A DNA stretch of 64,000 nt, taken from Niabella aurantiaca DSM 17617. GTDB lineage: Bacteria; Bacteroidota; Bacteroidia; Chitinophagales; Chitinophagaceae. Below the pieces are notes generated by a model. The model was given only the letters and a program-made list of their open reading frames with translations. It was not told the DNA's origin and did not search any database. Location of the stretch: the NCBI RefSeq assembly GCF_000374125.1, contig NZ_KB893625.1, positions 778,945 through 842,944 on the forward strand, written 5' to 3'. The translations under genes and the position numbers were made by a program. Numbering within the stretch: the stretch's first letter is position 1; each line of letters starts with the position of its first letter. This document shows positions 43,677 through 51,803 of this stretch, piece after piece.

Positions 43677-45926
43677 CTATTGTAGCATTCCCAGCTGCTG
43701 CCAGAGCTGGAAAAAGCGCTGATCGCCCGGGTAGTACTTCTTGAGCGTTTCTGCATAGCGTTTTGCAGCGGCTGCATTGTTCTGCTGTAAATACAATACA
43801 CAAAGCGCATAGTTGATGTCCGCATCTGCGGGCGCCAGTTGCAATGCTTTCAGATACTGCTGTTCTGCCGGCTGGTATTGCTGTTTTTGCTGCAGCAGAA
43901 TGGCATAGTTATAATACACGCGGGGATTGGAGGTCTTCAGATCGATTGCTTTTTTTAAGCTTTTTTCAACGTTCTCCGGTTGTTGGAGTTCATTGTATAA
44001 CAGCGCCAGGTTAAAATAAATACGGTCATTTTGGGGGTCGATGCGGGCGGCTTCTTCCAGCGTTTTTAAGGCTGCCTGGTTATTGCCCATGATATTGTAA
44101 ACGGTAGAAAGGTTCAGCCGCGCATAATTCATCTGGCTGTCTTTTTGAAGACCTTTCAGGTAGAAGGAGGCTGCTTTGTCGTAATTCTTCAGCTTTAAAT
44201 AATAGTCGGCAGCCATAATGTTGCCGGAGGCAAAGTCGGTCTGATAAAGCACGTGATCGTTCAGCTCCGCCAGCGCCTGGGTATAGGCGGTGCCCAGGCC
44301 GGCTATGAGGTCGGCGTCATTGGCGCCCAGCACCAGGTTGGCTGCAGCAATACGTACGGCACGTACCTTATCGGCAAGCATTTCCCCGATGGCATCCCGC
44401 CACAGGGCAGGAGTAAAATTGTTCAGACCAACCACGGCGCGATAACGTACCTGTGCATTTTTATTGTGAAGTTCCCGCAGTACACCGGCAACCGGGTTAT
44501 CGTTGTTCGGCACACCCGCCAGGTAATGTACGGCAGTTGCCTGAATGATCGGCGGTGTGGCCGTGTCCCGGATCAGTTTGATCAGGTGCGCCTGGCTGCC
44601 GGCATCCATTTTGCTGCCGGGGATCAGGTCTTCTGCAAAATGATATTTCCTGGAAGGACCAAACCATTTGTTCACGGCCGCTTCTGCCCATCCTGCAGAT
44701 TGGTTGGTATGGCAATTGTTACAGGCATTGGGGGTGCCGTATTTTACCGACAGGTCCGGACGGGGTACCCGGAAGGTATGATCGTGCCGCCAGTCGTTGC
44801 CCATATAGAATTTGCCGGGCATATGGCAATTCTTACATTCCGCGCCGGCGGTATTAACCGCGTGAAAGGTATGCGTGGGGGCATCGTATTTTTTATCATG
44901 GCATTGCAGGCAAACCCCGTTGCCCGCTATCAGCAGCTTACCGGTATGCGGGTTATGGCAGCTGCTGCATTTTACGCCCTGCTTATACATCTTGCTTTGT
45001 AAAAAGGAAGCGTAGGTATAGTCCTCGTCATCCGCCTGACCGTCTGCATGGAAGAATTCGGCAGTGGGAATCTCGGGGAGGTAATCATCCAGGATCTCAT
45101 TGCTGTTCTTTAGATCGGCGCTGATGGTACCTTTGCGCGCATGACAGGGGAAACAGGTCTGGATCTCCGCCAGCTGACTGCTGTTTTTGGCGGCTCTCAG
45201 GTAAGAACCAGGATGTTTTTCCCCGTTTTTGTAATCGCTGCTGCCAATGTAATCGATGTGCTGCTTTGCCGGTCCGTGGCAGGCCTCACAGCTTACCGTA
45301 AGTACACTGTAAGTGGTATGATAGCTGTCGGTTTCGGTATTGTAGTTCTTTTTTAAATTGGTGCTGTGGCATTCAGCGCACATGGTATTCCAGTTTTGCC
45401 CGTTGCCGGTCCAGTGCAGCCAGTCGTTTGCCGCCAGCTTTTGCCCGGCGTATTGATGAAACCATTTTTTATCCTTGCTGTTCCACGATTGGCGGGTAGC
45501 CTGCATGCGGCCTTTGTCAAATGTTACTAAATATTGCTGCAAAGGATAGTAGCCAAATGTATATTTGATCTCATAGTCGTGATTCTTTCCATCAGGACCC
45601 TCGGTGTTGATAAAGAATTTTCCGTCTTTTTTAAAGAATTTTGAAGTAACCCCGTCGGCGGTGTAAGAGGCATTATTGAAATCGCCCAGTACGGTAGAAT
45701 CATTGGCAGGCTGCATCGCTTTAAAATGATCAGAGAGTTGCCACTGATCGTGCTCGTTCTTATGACAGCTGATGCAGGCAGCATCGCCTACATATTCATT
45801 GGCGGTGCGACGCTCCTCTTTCTTTTTCCCCGGCTGCGAGCAACGGACAATGACCAGGCTGCCCAGGAAAAAGAGCAGGATGGAAAAAAGAACAAGAATG
45901 GTTTTTTTATGATGCGTCCACCTCAT
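43677..45926 (-). CDS. Eight-heme c-type cytochrome with HEAT and TPR tail
   Basis: The 749-residue protein has an N-terminal membrane anchor or signal (about 8-27) and eight C-x2-C-H heme-binding motifs: C-I-S-C-H, C-A-E-C-H, C-E-A-C-H, C-F-P-C-H, C-S-S-C-H, C-L-Q-C-H, C-K-N-C-H and C-N-N-C-H, all in the first 400 residues. A HEAT-like helical part and four to five TPR units (about 560-749) follow. It needs periplasmic heme attachment by the ccm system. Its redox partner is unknown. It may be an electron conduit or a reductase related to cytochrome c554/octaheme families. The start at 45926 is nearly leaderless after a TATATTTG box. Confidence 0.9.
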   Translation of the reverse strand: MRWTHHKKTILVLFSILLFFLGSLVIVRCSQPGKKKEERRTANEYVGDAACISCHKNEHDQWQLSDHFKAMQPANDSTVLGDFNNASYTADGVTSKFFKKDGKFFINTEGPDGKNHDYEIKYTFGYYPLQQYLVTFDKGRMQATRQSWNSKDKKWFHQYAGQKLAANDWLHWTGNGQNWNTMCAECHSTNLKKNYNTETDSYHTTYSVLTVSCEACHGPAKQHIDYIGSSDYKNGEKHPGSYLRAAKNSSQLAEIQTCFPCHARKGTISADLKNSNEILDDYLPEIPTAEFFHADGQADDEDYTYASFLQSKMYKQGVKCSSCHNPHTGKLLIAGNGVCLQCHDKKYDAPTHTFHAVNTAGAECKNCHMPGKFYMGNDWRHDHTFRVPRPDLSVKYGTPNACNNCHTNQSAGWAEAAVNKWFGPSRKYHFAEDLIPGSKMDAGSQAHLIKLIRDTATPPIIQATAVHYLAGVPNNDNPVAGVLRELHNKNAQVRYRAVVGLNNFTPALWRDAIGEMLADKVRAVRIAAANLVLGANDADLIAGLGTAYTQALAELNDHVLYQTDFASGNIMAADYYLKLKNYDKAASFYLKGLQKDSQMNYARLNLSTVYNIMGNNQAALKTLEEAARIDPQNDRIYFNLALLYNELQQPENVEKSLKKAIDLKTSNPRVYYNYAILLQQKQQYQPAEQQYLKALQLAPADADINYALCVLYLQQNNAAAAKRYAETLKKYYPGDQRFFQLWQQLGMLQ

Positions 45927-45932
45927 AGAGAA

Positions 45933-45940
45933 CAAATATA
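45933..45940 (-). promoter_or_regulatory. -7 box of the cytochrome gene
   Basis: TATATTTG on the minus strand matches TAnnTTTG and ends only seven bases before the ATG at 45926, predicting a leaderless or near-leaderless message. An upstream ATG inside the box cannot be the start. No clear -33 box is seen. Confidence 0.45.
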
Positions 45941-45942
45941 GG

Positions 45943-45998
45943 TATCAGTTTTCAGCTTTCAGCTATCAGTTTTCAGCAATCGCCTATCAGTTGTTAGC
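45943..45998. repeat. Heptad repeat array between endonuclease V and cytochrome genes
   Basis: Eight 7-base units in register: TATCAGT, TTTCAGC, TTTCAGC, TATCAGT, TTTCAGC, AATCGCC, TATCAGT, TGTTAGC. The complement of TTTCAGC (GCTGAAA) is the same unit type as AAGCTGA/TTGCTGA in the moxR spacer, in opposite orientation. Confidence 0.75.
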
Positions 45999-46019
45999 AG
46001 CCGAGCGGACTGTTGATAG

Positions 46020-46697
46020 CTACAGGCTGCCCTTTACCCGCTCCTGGTTCACCAGCAAGTGGGCCAGCCGGGTAGGCTCGGGGATCCGGTACCGACCGCA
46101 GCAGGCCTTGATGATCTCCAGGCTTTGTTCCATGCTTACTTTATTGCCGGGCGATACGAATACAGGGTTGCAATTGGGTTTGGTACGTAAAACGGAACCG
46201 ATCTGCTCCTGTTTATGAAACAAAGGTGACTGATCAAAACGGTGATTCCCCGGCTCCTGGTACACCCCGGTAAGCCGGGTTTTGGCGCAGCCGATGGTGG
46301 GCTGGTCCTTTATAATGCCAAAATGCGTGGCAATGCCCAACCGGCGCGGGTGTGCAATGCCGTGCCCGTCCAGTACCAGGATATCTGGCTTTAACGTAAG
46401 CTGCTCCCATGCTTTCAGCAGGGCGGGTACTTCCCGGAAGGCAAGCAGTCCGGAGATATAGGGGAACTGTACGGTGCAGGTAACGGAGGCATGCGTCTGC
46501 ACCACCATCTGCGGGTATTTGAGCACAACGATGCCCGCATAAACGGTTGTTTCATATTTATTGAAAGAAATATCGGCGCCGCCAATATAACGGACCGGAC
46601 CGGGAAAAGAAGTAAGGTCTATACGTTCGCGTAATTCATGTTGAATGGCTATGGCTTCGGAAGGGGTGAGGTTGTCGTAAAACTCAGGTGTGATCAT
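46020..46697 (-). CDS. nfi: Endonuclease V (deoxyinosine-specific)
   Basis: This 225-residue protein cuts the second phosphodiester bond 3' to a deaminated purine, the first step of hypoxanthine repair. The RNase H-like active-site acids are seen in G-G-A-D-I-S-F (about 43-49), the Glu in F-R-E-V-P, and L-V-L-D-G-H-G-I-A-H-P-R. The mismatch-wedge segment P-Y-I-S-G-L-L-A-F-R is also conserved. The frame is open upstream, but ATG at 46697 follows a TACCTTTA box by only five bases and gives the normal N terminus, suggesting a leaderless start. It ends 20 bases before a heptad array. Confidence 0.93.
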   Translation of the reverse strand: MITPEFYDNLTPSEAIAIQHELRERIDLTSFPGPVRYIGGADISFNKYETTVYAGIVVLKYPQMVVQTHASVTCTVQFPYISGLLAFREVPALLKAWEQLTLKPDILVLDGHGIAHPRRLGIATHFGIIKDQPTIGCAKTRLTGVYQEPGNHRFDQSPLFHKQEQIGSVLRTKPNCNPVFVSPGNKVSMEQSLEIIKACCGRYRIPEPTRLAHLLVNQERVKGSL

Positions 46698-46810
46698 GTA
46701 GTAAAGGTACAAGATCTTGCTGATCCCGTGGATCGGTTGTACCGGAGCCCTGTTTTTAACGCCGGGATCGTACATAGCGGGTGCGTGCTGTAAAAGTTGT
46801 CATACGCTGG

Positions 46811-46835
46811 TTGTAATTGAAAAATTTAATTACAA
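46811..46835. promoter_or_regulatory. Dyad upstream of nfi
   Basis: TTGTAATT, nine bases, AATTACAA form a perfect inverted repeat in the spacer between the kinase stop and nfi. It could end kinase transcription or act as an operator. Confidence 0.3.
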
Positions 46836-46895
46836 TATTTTAATTACACTTTTTAAAATGCGACCCGCCGGGATGACCGGATCGGGGTAAAACTG

Positions 46896-48623
46896 CTAAC
46901 TGTTGTCTGTAACCGGAAGCTTCACTGTAAACTCCGTGCCGGCCCCAAATTCACTGCGCACCCCAATGGAGCCTCCCTGGGCCTCGATCAGCTCTTTGCT
47001 GATGGAAAGCCCGAGTCCGGTACCTTCTTTTTTGGAACCGGGGATCCGGAAATAACGATCGAATATTTTGTCAATGTAAAATGGGGCGATGCCCTGGCCA
47101 AAATCTTTGACGGTGAACAGGACTTCGCCTTCGCCGGCAGTAACCGCTACTCGAATAAGTCCATTTTCGTGGCTGTACCGGATAGCGTTGGAGATCAGGT
47201 TGCTGAAGACCCAGGAAGTTTTATCGGCGTCCACGTTTAAAAAAGGCAGGTCTTTCGGTAACTGTACCTGTACCTGGATATTTCCGGCTGCTGCCGTAGT
47301 TTCATTGGCCTGGACCGCCTTGCCGATCAGGTCTCCCGGGCGGCACAATACCGGCTGCAATTGCAGTTTGCCGCTCTCCAGCTGGGTTACGTTCAGCAGC
47401 TCGCTGGTTATTTTCAGCAGGCGCGCTGCATCCTCCTGGATGCTTTCCACCAGCTCTTTTTGCTCGGGGTTTAAATTGCCGACCCGGTCGTTCTCGAGTA
47501 GCTGGGCGCTCATTTTTATGGAAGAGATCGGGGTTTTGAGTTCATGGGAAACCGTGGCTATAAAATTGGTCTTTGCATGATCCAGCTCCTTGAAAGGCGT
47601 AATATTTTTCAGGAAGATGACATCTCCCAGGTGCTGTGCCTCTTTTTCGCCGGTTGAAACAATGCGGATGGGAATGATGGCCTTGTCGAAATAGCTTTCC
47701 TTATTGTCTGCATATATTTTCAGCGGCTCATGCGGGGTTGCCGGCTCAAAGAAATCCCGGATCAGCATGCGGATCAGGTCGTTGCTTACAGCCAGGTCCT
47801 GCACGGGTTTGCCCAGTACGTCCCCGGGTTTTGTATTGGTGATGCGGGCGGCTTCTTCGTTGATAAAGATGACCTTTTTGGTTTCGTCCAGCCCGATCAC
47901 GGGTTCGTGTATGTTATTGATCAGGGTTTCGACCCGCTGTTTCTCACTCATCAGCCGGGCCAGGTTGCTGTTGTTGTATTCCTCCAGCTTTTGTGCCATG
48001 GTGTTAAAGGCCCTGGCCATGTCGCCAAATTCATCGGGTTTGTTGTAATAGATCCGCTGGGCATAGTTTTTGGAAGCGATGCCCCGGATGCTGGTGGTAA
48101 GGGTTTTGATGGGGTTAGAGATCGCTGCCGGGAGATTCAGCAGCAGGGTAAAGGCGATGATGAAACAAAGAGTGCCGCTTACGGCGATCCATCCAATGGC
48201 TTTGTCGGCGGTCTTTCCTGCAATGGAACTCTTGCGCCGAATCGCCTGCATATTCAGCAGCATGATATCCGCCAGGTCTTTGCGGAGCAGGCGTAGCAGC
48301 AGGGTATCGCCGGGTGCGCTTTTAATGCGCTCAAAATCGGCAGTTACCCGCCCGGTGGCTTCCAGTTCGTTGGCCTCGGTGATGTTTTCCTTCTGGCGTT
48401 TTAGCTGGGCTTCAAATTTTTGCTGAATATGCGGCATCTGGATCCCCTCATCCAGCGCCAGCAACATTTCCCTGGAATAGGACACCGAGTTATAATTGGC
48501 TACCAGGATGTTCTTGGTATCTGCTGAAAGACGATTGATGTAAATGCCTGAAAGGATCGCCAGGAAGGCCACCAATGCAAAGAGCGCACCCAATCCCAGG
48601 ACTAATTTTGTTTGAATACGCAT
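46896..48623 (-). CDS. Membrane sensor histidine kinase (HAMP-PAS-HisKA-HATPase) in the kdp locus
   Basis: The 575-residue kinase has two membrane helices (about 8-29 and 142-165) around a small helical periplasmic domain, a HAMP domain (about 166-220) and a PAS domain (about 235-345). The phosphoacceptor box V-S-H-E-L-K-T-P-I-S is near residue 362, and the catalytic domain has N-A-I-R-Y-S, D-F-G-Q-G-I and G-T-G-L-G-L-S. In this locus it appears to replace the C-terminal kinase half that KdpD lacks. A -7 box (TATTTTTG, 48820-48827) 190 bases upstream suggests it may also have its own promoter. The likely partner is the NtrC-type regulator upstream. Confidence 0.9.
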   Translation of the reverse strand: MRIQTKLVLGLGALFALVAFLAILSGIYINRLSADTKNILVANYNSVSYSREMLLALDEGIQMPHIQQKFEAQLKRQKENITEANELEATGRVTADFERIKSAPGDTLLLRLLRKDLADIMLLNMQAIRRKSSIAGKTADKAIGWIAVSGTLCFIIAFTLLLNLPAAISNPIKTLTTSIRGIASKNYAQRIYYNKPDEFGDMARAFNTMAQKLEEYNNSNLARLMSEKQRVETLINNIHEPVIGLDETKKVIFINEEAARITNTKPGDVLGKPVQDLAVSNDLIRMLIRDFFEPATPHEPLKIYADNKESYFDKAIIPIRIVSTGEKEAQHLGDVIFLKNITPFKELDHAKTNFIATVSHELKTPISSIKMSAQLLENDRVGNLNPEQKELVESIQEDAARLLKITSELLNVTQLESGKLQLQPVLCRPGDLIGKAVQANETTAAAGNIQVQVQLPKDLPFLNVDADKTSWVFSNLISNAIRYSHENGLIRVAVTAGEGEVLFTVKDFGQGIAPFYIDKIFDRYFRIPGSKKEGTGLGLSISKELIEAQGGSIGVRSEFGAGTEFTVKLPVTDNS

Positions 48624-48835
48624 TTTTTAATTTTTATACATCAAAGTTGTTTAAACTCCCCAGAATTCCGGTATGCCATATGACCATTTGCATTTTCTGC
48701 GGAGATTCCGGTATCAATAGTGAAGATTGCCATTCCACACCTGACAGGCCCTGAAGCAAGTCCGGGACCGTATTTGTGTTACACAGCAATACTTTTTCAA
48801 AAACGGACAGCCTCAGCAGCAAAAATAGAACAACA

Positions 48836-49945
48836 TTAACTCAGGATCACCAGGTCGATCCGGCTATCGCCCAGTTTTTTTAAAAGATTGCTGAAAATAC
48901 TGGTGGCTGCGATCACCTGCATTAAATTTAAATGGGGCTTGCCGATGCAAATGGTGGTGATCTTCCTGGCTTCTGCCTGTTCTGCGATCGCTGCTGCCAC
49001 GCGGTCGGCCTTTATCTTGATGATCTCTGCACCCAGCTCCGTAGCCAGCTGAAAGTTATTGATGAGGTAGCGCTGTTTGTCCAGCCGGATCTTATCGGCA
49101 CTCTCCGACGGGGTTTCTATGTACAGCACATACCATTTACTGTGATAGTAATTGGCCAGGCGTGCAGTTTTCCGGATCACGGTCTTCGACGTTTTTTCAT
49201 TACTGCTGATGCAGGCCATAAAACGTTCCTGCTGCAGCGGCAGTTTGACCACTTCTGTTTCCACTTTCCGCTCTACGGCAGAAGCTACTTCTTTTAATGC
49301 CAGCTCCCGCAGTTGCAGGATATGGTCGTGTTGGAAAAAATTATTGAGTGCGGACTGGATCTTGTCGCTTTTATAGATCTTGCCTTCCTTCAGCCGGGTG
49401 ATCAGTTCATCGGAGGGCAGGTCGATGTTCACGACCTCATCCGCCTCCTTAATGATGCTGTCCGGGATCCGTTCGGTTACGTTTACGCCGGTGATGGCCC
49501 GGATGTCGTCATGCAGGCTTTCAATGTGCTGAATGTTCACGGCCGAGATCACGTTGATGCCCGCATCAAGGATATCCCGCACATCCTGCCAGCGCTTGCT
49601 GTTGCGGCTTCCCCCGATATTGGTATGTGCCAGCTCGTCTACCAGAACAACCTCCGGACGCAGGTTGATGATGGTGCCTGTATCCATTTCTTCCAGCTCC
49701 TTTCCCTTGTAAAACAGCCTCCGTCGCGGAATTTCGGGAAGCCCTTCCAGCAGGGCGTGGGTTTCCGCGCGGTGATGGGTTTCCACATAGCCGATACGCA
49801 CATCGATCCCGTTCCGCAACAGTATATGTGCCTCCTGTAGCATGCGGTATGTTTTCCCCACCCCGGCGCTCATGCCGATGTAGATCTTGAACCGGCCCCG
49901 CCTGCTCTTCTGAATGAGTTGTAAAAAATCAGCTGCTGCGTTCAT
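48836..49945 (-). CDS. kdpD: KdpD sensor half (KdpD and USP domains only)
   Basis: At 369 residues this is only the N-terminal cytoplasmic part of KdpD. It has the Walker A loop G-M-S-A-G-V-G-K-T near residues 23-31, the Walker B-like V-L-V-D-E-L-A-H-T-N, the N-S-K-R-W-Q-D-V motif, and a universal stress protein domain in the last 130 residues. The four membrane helices, GAF and kinase domains of full-length KdpD (about 890 residues) are absent. The natural stop and the separate kinase gene downstream show a real gene split, known from Bacteroidota, rather than damage. It senses K+ or osmotic state together with the kinase. Confidence 0.93.
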   Translation of the reverse strand: MNAAADFLQLIQKSRRGRFKIYIGMSAGVGKTYRMLQEAHILLRNGIDVRIGYVETHHRAETHALLEGLPEIPRRRLFYKGKELEEMDTGTIINLRPEVVLVDELAHTNIGGSRNSKRWQDVRDILDAGINVISAVNIQHIESLHDDIRAITGVNVTERIPDSIIKEADEVVNIDLPSDELITRLKEGKIYKSDKIQSALNNFFQHDHILQLRELALKEVASAVERKVETEVVKLPLQQERFMACISSNEKTSKTVIRKTARLANYYHSKWYVLYIETPSESADKIRLDKQRYLINNFQLATELGAEIIKIKADRVAAAIAEQAEARKITTICIGKPHLNLMQVIAATSIFSNLLKKLGDSRIDLVILS

Positions 49946-49956
49946 GTTATGATGGT

Positions 49957-51045
49957 TTAAAAGGAAAACGCAAGTGAGCTTGTGATGGCAAAGTTATGAT
50001 CCTGGTTTGGAAAGATGCGGCTGCGGCTGTGAAAGCCCCTGCCTTCGATCCGCCACATAAACTGGCCGGTGATCCTGTGGTCGATGTTAAGCGAATAGCC
50101 CAGGGTTTTAAATCCATGTCCCGCGTCTACAGGAATGAGCGCTCCGTGAGGGTCCGAAAAATATTCGCCCCGCAGTCCTATATTCCATTGGTCGTTGAAC
50201 CAGGCAGCGATCAACACGGGGGCGTACCAGGTATTGTAGTCCTTGCTTTTGGGAGCTTTCTGTTCCGTGCCGATATCAAATCCGAGTGTCAGGGAAATAT
50301 GCGGCGATATCAGGAACTGACCATACAGATCGTGGAAATACCGCATCCGGCGGATGCTGTCCGGCTGATCATTGCCAATGAAGGAGCTGCTGTTGAGCGT
50401 GATCTTGTCTGTGGGTTTGAACACCAGCTGGTGGCCCCATGCGGGGGTATTGTTCCCGTTCACCCGCTCGATGCGTTGCCAGCCGTTCAGGATCAGACCG
50501 CTGATGTACCATTTGCCGTTATCCGGGGTATAGGAGATGCGGGCCCCTGTTTCAAAATAAGGCGAGTTTTCTGCAGCCATGCTTCGGGTTAAAGTCTGAC
50601 AATCCCTGCCAATAGCGCTTTCCCAGCCGATATGAGAGGGAAGAATGCCCGCATCGATCCAGAGGTTGCGGGCCTTTGAAAGTTTAAAGCCGGCATTGGC
50701 CTCATAGATGTTTTTTAAAGCACCTTTTTCGGCCGCCATATTATCGTTGCTGTAGGTGCCGGTCATTAAACCGATATTCCCTCTTACGCGGCCGGCGGTA
50801 TAGCTGGCTTTAATGAGGGCAAGGTTTACCTGAACCGTATTATGCCGGTTGTAACTGTACAGGAACGATCGTTTCATATGGTTTGCCGGCCTTCCGAAAT
50901 CATAACTGTAAAATACCTCGCCGTAACCGCTGATCTTTAAAGGCGGCACGGGGTTTTCTGTTTGAGCAATGGCCTTTTCCAGGGATATGAATGGGGCGAC
51001 CAGTACCAGCCAGGCGATGTTGTTCCGGATTGTTCTGCTGTTCAT
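49957..51045 (-). CDS. Outer-membrane beta-barrel porin of the kdp operon
   Basis: This 362-residue protein has a signal peptide (cleavage near K-A-I-A-Q) and alternating short beta strands through the chain, finishing with an aromatic C terminus (S-L-A-F-S-F) for BAM recognition. Blocks such as G-Y-G-E-V-F-Y-S-Y-D and the many tight turns fit the putative beta-barrel porin-2 (OmpL-like) family. Placement between kdpC and the KdpD half, 11 bases before the latter, suggests it opens a K+ path across the outer membrane when external K+ is scarce. Ion specificity is an inference. Confidence 0.82.
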   Translation of the reverse strand: MNSRTIRNNIAWLVLVAPFISLEKAIAQTENPVPPLKISGYGEVFYSYDFGRPANHMKRSFLYSYNRHNTVQVNLALIKASYTAGRVRGNIGLMTGTYSNDNMAAEKGALKNIYEANAGFKLSKARNLWIDAGILPSHIGWESAIGRDCQTLTRSMAAENSPYFETGARISYTPDNGKWYISGLILNGWQRIERVNGNNTPAWGHQLVFKPTDKITLNSSSFIGNDQPDSIRRMRYFHDLYGQFLISPHISLTLGFDIGTEQKAPKSKDYNTWYAPVLIAAWFNDQWNIGLRGEYFSDPHGALIPVDAGHGFKTLGYSLNIDHRITGQFMWRIEGRGFHSRSRIFPNQDHNFAITSSLAFSF

Positions 51046-51062
51046 GCGTTTTTGTTTTCCGA

Positions 51063-51090
51063 GTGAGAAGTTTGGAGTGGGATGTTTGCG
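51063..51090. repeat. Heptad repeats between kdpC and porin
   Basis: GTGAGAA, GTTTGGA, GTGGGAT, GTTTGCG, four units of the GTGAGA/GTTnnnA type in the 102-base gap. Confidence 0.6.
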
Positions 51091-51147
51091 GATCTCCGCG
51101 CGGCTTCCGGTTAAAGGGAGGCGGGGTGGTCATGGGATTGTTAAGGT

Positions 51148-51696
51148 TCAATGGGTCAATTGATCCAGGTCGATATTTAACTTTAGTACGTTTATTTTCT
51201 GGGGTCCCAGCAGTGGCCGGCTGGTATGCCGATGTACCAGCTCCTGAACGGCCTGTTGTGATAGTTTGCGGACTGCTGCGATACGGGGCACCTGGGCATT
51301 TGCAGCGGCAACGGAAATGTCGGGGTCCAGTCCGCTGCCGCTCGCCGTTACGATATCAGCAGGTATGATGGCGCCGGGGTTCTTTTGTTTAAAGTCCGTT
51401 ACCCGTTGCTGTACCTCTTTCAGGTAATCCGGGTTATCCGGTCCTTTATTGCTGCCACCGCTTCCGGCGGCGTTGTAGGCTACTGCGGATGGCCGTGAGT
51501 TGAAGTAAATAACGCTGTCGAAACGCTGCCCGATATGGGCATAGTAGCTTTTGCCATTGCGGTCGGCAACCTTTTCTCCCTTCCCTTTTTCCGGTGTGCA
51601 TCGGGCAAAGCCGGATAGCAGGAGTGGGTAAATGATCACGCAGAGGACCATCAGTGCAACGGTCAGGCGTATCGCGGGAATGATCTGTTGTTTCAT
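51148..51696 (-). CDS. kdpC: Potassium-transporting ATPase subunit C
   Basis: The 182-residue protein has one N-terminal membrane helix (about 10-30) and a periplasmic domain containing R-F-D-S-V-I-Y-F-N-S-R-P-S-A, the D-I-V-T-A-S-G-S-G-L-D-P-D-I-S segment and the V-R-K-L end region that define KdpC. It stabilises the KdpFABC complex and raises its ATP and K+ affinity. It follows kdpB after 107 bases that contain ten heptad repeats. The three last codons stay in frame to a normal stop. Confidence 0.95.
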   Translation of the reverse strand: MKQQIIPAIRLTVALMVLCVIIYPLLLSGFARCTPEKGKGEKVADRNGKSYYAHIGQRFDSVIYFNSRPSAVAYNAAGSGGSNKGPDNPDYLKEVQQRVTDFKQKNPGAIIPADIVTASGSGLDPDISVAAANAQVPRIAAVRKLSQQAVQELVHRHTSRPLLGPQKINVLKLNIDLDQLTH

Positions 51697-51722
51697 TGTT
51701 GTGTTTTTGGGGTGAGATGAGA

Positions 51723-51792
51723 GTAAGATGTTGGGAGTGAGATGTTTTTAGTGAGAAGTTTACAGTGATAAGTTTATAATGAGATGTTGATT
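51723..51792. repeat. Heptad repeat array between kdpB and kdpC
   Basis: Ten 7-base units alternate GTT-type and GTGAGA-type: GTAAGAT, GTTGGGA, GTGAGAT, GTTTTTA, GTGAGAA, GTTTACA, GTGATAA, GTTTATA, ATGAGAT, GTTGATT. The effective period is 14 bases. Confidence 0.8.
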
Positions 51793-51803
51793 GAAGGTCG
51801 TTT

